NCBI RefSeq assembly: GCF_003285015.1
Contig: NZ_QMFB01000026.1
Coordinates: 42,234-106,233 of the forward strand
Origin: Paenibacillus contaminans
GTDB lineage: Bacteria > Bacillota > Bacilli > Paenibacillales > NBRC-103111
DNA: 64,000 bases
Direction: 5' to 3'
The position numbers and the translations under genes are program-made. Below are positions 59,991 to 64,000 of this stretch, one piece after another. Numbering within the stretch: position 1 is the first letter of the stretch; every line of letters begins with the position of its first letter. The notes under the pieces were generated by a model. That model saw nothing but the letters and a program-made list of their open reading frames with translations. It had not been told where the DNA came from and did no database searches.

Positions 59991-60905
59991 CTAAACGAGC
60001 GTCTCGACCGCCGATTTCACCTGCTCATGCGCATGGTATGAGCTGCGTACGAGCGGGCCGGATTCCACGTGGCTGAAGCCGCGTTTCATGCCCTCGGCCT
60101 TGAGCTCCGCGAACTGCTCCGGCGTGTAATATTGCTTTACGACCAGATGCTGCAGCGAAGGCTGCAAATATTGGCCGATCGTCATAATATTTACGTCGAC
60201 GGCACGCAAATCGTCCATCGTTTGCAAAATTTCTTCCCATGTTTCCCCAACGCCGAGCATGATGCTGGACTTCGTCGGGATGGCCGGCGCCATCTCCTTG
60301 GAGCGTTGCAGCAGCTCGAGCGAGCGGCGGTATTTGGCTTTCGAGCGGACGCGGTCCGACATCCGTTCCACCGTTTCGATATTATGATTCAAAATATCCG
60401 GCTTCGCGTCAAGCACCTTTCGCAGCGATTCCGCGTCGCCCATAAAATCGGGGATCAGCACCTCTACCCCGCACATCGGCATCTTCCGGCGAATCGCCCG
60501 AATCGTTTCGGCAAAAATTCCCGCTCCGCCGTCGGCCAAATCGTCCCTCGCAACCGACGTCACGACACAATGCCGCAGCCCCATCTGCTCCGCCGCTTCC
60601 GCAACGCGTTCCGGCTCTTGCAGGTCGAGCTCGGTCGGGAGCCCTGTTTTGACTGCGCAAAACCGGCATGCCCTCGTACATATATCGCCTAAAATCATAA
60701 ACGTCGCCGTTCTATTCGCCCAGCACTCGTGAATGTTCGGACATTTGGCTTCCTCGCACACGGTATGGAGCGTCTTGGAACGCATCATCTGTTTGATTTC
60801 CGTAAAATTCTCATCCGTCGTCAGCTTGATCTTCAGCCATTCCGGCTTCCGGCCGCTCCGTTCTCTTGGCATCCCTGGAACCCGCTTTCTGCGTAGATTG
60901 GTCAT
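59991..60905 (-). CDS. lipA: Lipoyl synthase
   Basis: ATG 60905 (MTNLRRKRVPGMPRER, 304 residues) was chosen; B. subtilis LipA is 298. The radical-SAM enzyme inserts two sulfur atoms into protein-bound octanoyl groups. Both Fe-S cluster sets are visible: the auxiliary CEEAKCPNIHEC and the radical-SAM CTRACRFC. The C-terminal RSSYHAHE supplies the Ser ligand of the auxiliary cluster. A TATAAT lies 15 bp upstream of the start. It neighbours yutD, as in other Bacillales. Confidence 0.97.
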   Translation of the reverse strand: MTNLRRKRVPGMPRERSGRKPEWLKIKLTTDENFTEIKQMMRSKTLHTVCEEAKCPNIHECWANRTATFMILGDICTRACRFCAVKTGLPTELDLQEPERVAEAAEQMGLRHCVVTSVARDDLADGGAGIFAETIRAIRRKMPMCGVEVLIPDFMGDAESLRKVLDAKPDILNHNIETVERMSDRVRSKAKYRRSLELLQRSKEMAPAIPTKSSIMLGVGETWEEILQTMDDLRAVDVNIMTIGQYLQPSLQHLVVKQYYTPEQFAELKAEGMKRGFSHVESGPLVRSSYHAHEQVKSAVETLV

Positions 60906-60920
60906 TCCGTCTTTCCCGCT

Positions 60921-60950
60921 ATTATAGCACGAAAATGGAACCAAGGATAA
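60921..60950 (-). promoter_or_regulatory. Probable lipA promoter, its -35 inside an interspersed repeat
   Basis: On the minus strand a perfect TATAAT (60926-60921) is preceded after 18 bp by TTATCC (60950-60945). The weak -35 lies in the first bases of the repeat at 60943. Confidence 0.5.
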
Positions 60951-61053
60951 ATGGCTGTGCCGTCCTTTTGGACGAGCGTGTTTACCGGGAATTGGAACAA
61001 TCAGCGGAAAGATAAACCGCCACGTCTTCTTGTTGACAAGCGCGTTTACCGGG
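60943..61053. repeat. Two short tandem copies of a GGATAAA...GTTTACCGGGA repeat
   Basis: Copy one (60943-60989) opens AAGGATAAATGGC and ends GCGTGTTTACCGGG. Copy two (61008-61053) opens AAAGATAAACCGC and ends GCGCGTTTACCGGG. The openings match the 55-bp repeats at 27154 and 40170, and the ends match sequence just after the 40170 copy, so they are shortened members of one family. The 475-bp stretch 60906-61380 holds these, the lipA promoter and the larE promoter. Confidence 0.65.
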
Positions 61054-61239
61054 ATATCGAACGAACAGCCAAGGTTATACGTTCAGAGATATCAGCCAGA
61101 CCTTATTTTTCCGGAAAGAACGAGCGGCGCAATCATGAAAACTTGAAGGGCCGGCTTGTTATCCGTTACGTTTATCTCCATATTACACTGAGCCTAATTG
61201 AAATAATCGGATGACGTTGTTTGAAAAGGTGTGATTTTG

Positions 61240-61268
61240 TTCGATTTCAAAGCCAAATATGGTACACT
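61240..61268 (+). promoter_or_regulatory. Probable promoter of the larE-larB-larC operon
   Basis: TTCGAT (61240-61245), 17 bp, then TACACT (61263-61268) with an extended TGG before it. The leader to the larE ATG is about 110 bases, with no recognised riboswitch. Confidence 0.55.
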
Positions 61269-61380
61269 GAATAGCATAGATAACGTGTGCATAGAAATCG
61301 ATGTCTTTGTGCGCGGCATTTTACACATACAACCAAAACGGTTGAAAATATCAGTCACAATCGGCGAGGAGGCGGCTTAC

Positions 61381-62238
61381 ATGGAACTGGAACAAATACC
61401 GGCAGCCGTCCGGGAGAAGGATGAGCGGCTAGGCGCCATTTTGCGGGAAATGGGGCGCGTAATGGTCGCGTTTTCGGGAGGCGTGGACAGCTCGTTCGTG
61501 CTCAAAAGGGCTCAACAGGAGCTCGGGGATCAGGTGCTCGCGGTTATTGCGGCATCGGAGACGTTCCCAACACGCGAATTTGACGCGGCGGTAAAGCTCG
61601 CGGAAGAGCTGGGCGTCCGCATTCATAAAACGGAAGTGAAGGAATTCGAGAACGCCGATTTCGTGGCCAACAACCCGGACCGCTGCTACCACTGCAAAAC
61701 GGGATTGTACGCCCATCTGCAAACGCTCGCCCGCGAGCTCGGTTATTCCTATTTGCTCGACGGCTCCAACGTGGACGATCTCGGCGATTACCGGCCCGGC
61801 CTTCAGGCCAAAAACGAGCAAGGCGTCCGCAGTACGCTGCAAGAAGCCGGCTTCGTCAAAACGGAAATACGCCAGCTGGCCAAGGAACTCGGGCTGCCTG
61901 TCTGGGATAAGCCGTCGTTCGCTTGTTTATCGTCGCGCATCCCCTACGGCACCAAAATCGAAAAATATAAAATCGATCAGCTTGACGAAGGCGAAGCTTT
62001 TCTCATTTCGCTCGGCCTCCTTCAGGTTCGCGTCAGGCATCATGACAAAATCGCCCGGATTGAAGTTATGCCGGAGGAAATTAATAAGGTGCTGGAGCAT
62101 CGCGAGCTCATTTTCGAGAAATTCACCTCGCTTGGCTTTACGTATGTCACGCTGGATTTGGCCGGTTATCGGACGGGAAGCATGAATGAAGTGCTAAGCC
62201 AGTCGACGAAGCAGAAAGTGAAGGACGCGTCTTTATGA
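61381..62238 (+). CDS. larE: ATP-dependent sacrificial sulfur transferase LarE
   Basis: ATG 61381 (MELEQIPAAVREK, 285 residues) follows GGCGAGGAGGCGG; the longer frame to 61231 is not family-like. LarE adenylates the carboxylated nicotinic acid dinucleotide and donates sulfur for the nickel-pincer (NPN) cofactor. The PP-loop SGGVDSS lies near residue 29. RCYHCKTGLY is near 100. The segment WDKPSFACLSSRIPYGT carries the Cys equivalent to the sacrificial cysteine of Lactobacillus LarE. Its stop overlaps the larB start. Confidence 0.95.
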   Translation: MELEQIPAAVREKDERLGAILREMGRVMVAFSGGVDSSFVLKRAQQELGDQVLAVIAASETFPTREFDAAVKLAEELGVRIHKTEVKEFENADFVANNPDRCYHCKTGLYAHLQTLARELGYSYLLDGSNVDDLGDYRPGLQAKNEQGVRSTLQEAGFVKTEIRQLAKELGLPVWDKPSFACLSSRIPYGTKIEKYKIDQLDEGEAFLISLGLLQVRVRHHDKIARIEVMPEEINKVLEHRELIFEKFTSLGFTYVTLDLAGYRTGSMNEVLSQSTKQKVKDASL

Positions 62239-63011
62239 TGGATCTTGAACAGCTATTGCAAAAAGTTCAAAGCGGTGAACTGCAAATAGACGAAGCCAAA
62301 AAACATATGCAGCCGCTGCTCTCCTCCGGCATCGCCGACCTCGGCTTCGCGCAGGTCGATACGGAACGCGAGAAACGGACCGGCTTTCCGGAGGTCATTT
62401 TCGGCGAAGGCAAAACGACGGAGCAAATTACCGCGATCTTCGCCAAGCTGATGGAGCATGCCGACCGGGTACTGGCGACACGCGTCGATGCGGATAAAGC
62501 GGAGAAGGTCATCGCGCAGCTGAGCGGCGTAACCTATCATGCGACGGCCCGTGCCCTGACCTGGTTCAAAAAGCCGATCCTGCACGTAAAAAGCGGCTAT
62601 ATAGCGGTCGTCTGCGCCGGAACTTCCGATCTGCCGGTAGCGGAGGAAGCCGCTCTGACCGCGGAATGCATGGGGTCGCACGTCGAGCGCGTGTACGACG
62701 TCGGCGTAGCCGGCATTCACCGGCTTTTCAAGCGGCTGCCCGTCATTCGCGGCGCAAGCGCCATCGTTGTCGCGGCAGGCATGGAAGGCGCGCTGGCCAG
62801 CGTGCTCGGCGGCCTGGTGTCCAAGCCGATCGTCGCCGTCCCGACCAGCATCGGCTACGGCGCAAGCTTCCAAGGTATGGCCGCGCTTCTTGCCATGCTG
62901 AACAGCTGCGCGCCCGGTGTCACCGTCGTTAATATCGACAACGGCTTCGGGGCAGGGTACGCAGCAGGCATCATTCACAAGAACATCGCCGATCAAGCGG
63001 CGTCGAAATAA
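62235..63011 (+). CDS. larB: Nickel-pincer cofactor biosynthesis protein LarB
   Basis: The 258-residue protein carboxylates nicotinic acid adenine dinucleotide in NPN cofactor synthesis. The C-terminal half is PurE-like (IAVVCAGTSDLPVAEEAALTAECMG, VVAAGMEGALASVLGGLVSKPIVAVPTSIGYG, GFGAGYAAG). ATG 62235 overlaps the larE stop, with a second ATG at once after it. Confidence 0.95.
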   Translation: MMDLEQLLQKVQSGELQIDEAKKHMQPLLSSGIADLGFAQVDTEREKRTGFPEVIFGEGKTTEQITAIFAKLMEHADRVLATRVDADKAEKVIAQLSGVTYHATARALTWFKKPILHVKSGYIAVVCAGTSDLPVAEEAALTAECMGSHVERVYDVGVAGIHRLFKRLPVIRGASAIVVAAGMEGALASVLGGLVSKPIVAVPTSIGYGASFQGMAALLAMLNSCAPGVTVVNIDNGFGAGYAAGIIHKNIADQAASK

Positions 63012-63043
63012 GCTTGCCATTTTAGCCAAGAAGGATGGGAAAC

Positions 63044-64000
63044 ATGAAAATCGTTTATTTTGACTGTTTTTCGGGGATTAGTGGTGATATGACTCTGGCT
63101 GCGCTTGTCGACGCCGGGGCGGACCGCGAATATGTGGAGAACGAGCTTGCGAAGATACGCATCGAACCGTTTGCGCTCGAATGGAAACGCGTGAACAAAA
63201 GCGGCATATCCGCGCTAAAAATGGACGTCGTGATCGAGCCGGGCTCGGCTCCCTCGCATCACCGCCATTACACGGATATCGTTAAGCTTATAGAAGGTGC
63301 AGGCTTCAGCGAACGCGTCGTTACGCTTAGCTTGGCGATCTTCCGCAATATCGGCATCGCGGAAGCGAAAATCCACGGTATTCCTGTGGATAAGGTTCAT
63401 TTCCATGAAGTCGGCGCTATCGATTCGATCGTCGACATCGTCGGCGTCGCGCTGGCGCTCGATTCCATAGGGGCCGACAAAATCGTTTGCGCCCCCGTCC
63501 CCCTCGGATCGGGAACCGTTCGTTGCGATCACGGCATTTACCCGGTCCCTGCTCCGGCTACACTGGAAATGATGAAGGGATTGCCGATTGCGCCGTCCTC
63601 ACACCGCGTGGAGCTGACTACGCCGACCGGCGCAGGCATCGCAGCGGGTATTGTCGACGAGTTTTCAAGCGCCCTTCCGCCGATGATCGTCGAATCGATC
63701 GGCTACGGCGCCGGTACCCGCGACTTGCCGAGCCAGCCGAACGTGCTTCGCATCGTTATCGGTCACACCGACCCGCATTTGGCAAAGTGCACGCCTCCCT
63801 TGATCCACATGGGACATGAAACCCGGCATGAGCATGAGCATCACCACCATCACAAGCACGAGCACCATGGACACAGTCACTCGCATGATCACGAGCATGA
63901 GCATCACGGGCACAGCCACTCGCATGATCACAAGCACGATGATCACGGGCACAGCCATTCGCAGGATCATAAGCACGATGATCACGGGCACAGCCATTCG
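63044..64000 (+). CDS. larC: Nickel insertion protein LarC, N-terminal part, cut by window edge
   Basis: ATG 63044 follows AAGGATGGGAAAC, 33 bp after larB. MKIVYFDCFSGISGDM is the family start, followed by HFHEVGAIDSIVDIVG and TPTGAGIAAGIVDEF. LarC is a CTP-dependent cyclometallase that inserts nickel into the pincer cofactor. From about residue 260 the frame enters a very His-rich segment with three 13-residue units (63884-64000), still open at the edge. In some species a ribosomal frameshift joins LarC1 and LarC2 near this linker; that part is not visible here. Confidence 0.95.
   Translation, partial: MKIVYFDCFSGISGDMTLAALVDAGADREYVENELAKIRIEPFALEWKRVNKSGISALKMDVVIEPGSAPSHHRHYTDIVKLIEGAGFSERVVTLSLAIFRNIGIAEAKIHGIPVDKVHFHEVGAIDSIVDIVGVALALDSIGADKIVCAPVPLGSGTVRCDHGIYPVPAPATLEMMKGLPIAPSSHRVELTTPTGAGIAAGIVDEFSSALPPMIVESIGYGAGTRDLPSQPNVLRIVIGHTDPHLAKCTPPLIHMGHETRHEHEHHHHHKHEHHGHSHSHDHEHEHHGHSHSHDHKHDDHGHSHSQDHKHDDHGHSHS
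63884..64000 (+). repeat. 39-bp tandem repeat encoding His-rich 13-residue units in LarC
   Basis: Units start at 63884, 63923 and 63962 and encode HDHEHEHHGHSHS, HDHKHDDHGHSHS and QDHKHDDHGHSHS. They keep the reading frame and run off the window. A less regular His-rich stretch precedes them (from about 63826). They probably bind nickel for cofactor assembly. Confidence 0.9.

Noticed and set aside
62253..63029. A 258-codon minus-strand open frame
   Set aside because: It is antisense to larB, which carries clear PurE-like motifs.

Overview
The window looks like a chromosome segment from an endospore-forming, motile, Gram-positive bacterium of the Paenibacillaceae (Paenibacillus or a close relative). 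The signs are two alpha/beta-type SASP genes with sigma-G-like promoters, ylbJ, S-layer (SLH) proteins, AGGAGG-type ribosome binding sites with frequent TTG/GTG starts, a Trp T-box leader, and two carbohydrate ABC importers of the LplA/LplB/LplC type that lack their own ATPase. No rRNA, tRNA, CRISPR array, prophage or complete insertion sequence was seen.

Left part (1-31 kb) is accessory carbohydrate and cell-surface territory. Positions 1-7.2 kb hold a minus-strand unit: a one-piece AraC/cache regulator, two permeases, a solute-binding lipoprotein and a cytoplasmic sulfatase cut by the window edge. Positions 8.6-14.4 kb hold a second importer (binding protein, two permeases, a 674-residue hydrolase-like protein). 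It is divergent from a YesM/YesN-type two-component system, which is followed by a Tat-exported beta-helix (pectate-lyase superfamily) protein. Next come, on the minus strand, tatA and an SLH-anchored eight-repeat YVTN propeller protein, then a second two-component system (7TM histidine kinase plus REC-BTAD regulator) and a second, plus-strand SLH protein. A 22-bp element, nearly identical at three places and always oriented toward the downstream gene, lies in front of the second importer, the Tat-exported protein and the tatA-SLH unit. It looks like the operator of one regulon joining import, Tat export and surface display.

Positions 31-43.9 kb hold a sugar isomerase-like protein and a heterodimeric BmrCD-type multidrug ABC exporter. 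In front of the exporter are a candidate 10-codon leader peptide and terminator, arranged like the bmrB attenuator. Then come yfhP, a SASP, a DUF5325-type mini-protein, trpS with its T-box, an aromatic acid exporter-like protein, a HAD phosphatase and an aldose 1-epimerase.

Positions 44-64 kb are mostly core genes: an ECF42-like sigma factor with its DGPF/YCII partner, a second SASP, motAB, a chemotaxis receptor, a truncated haemoglobin, ylbJ, a PilZ protein, NAD kinase, yutD, lipA and the nickel-pincer cofactor genes larE-larB-larC. larC is cut by the right edge inside a His-rich repeat.

Non-coding structure is rich. There are two MITE-like elements with terminal inverted repeats, a 55-bp interspersed repeat found twice (once between the trpS T-box and the trpS start codon), related shorter repeats by lipA, and a 62-bp tandem hairpin array between yutD and lipA.
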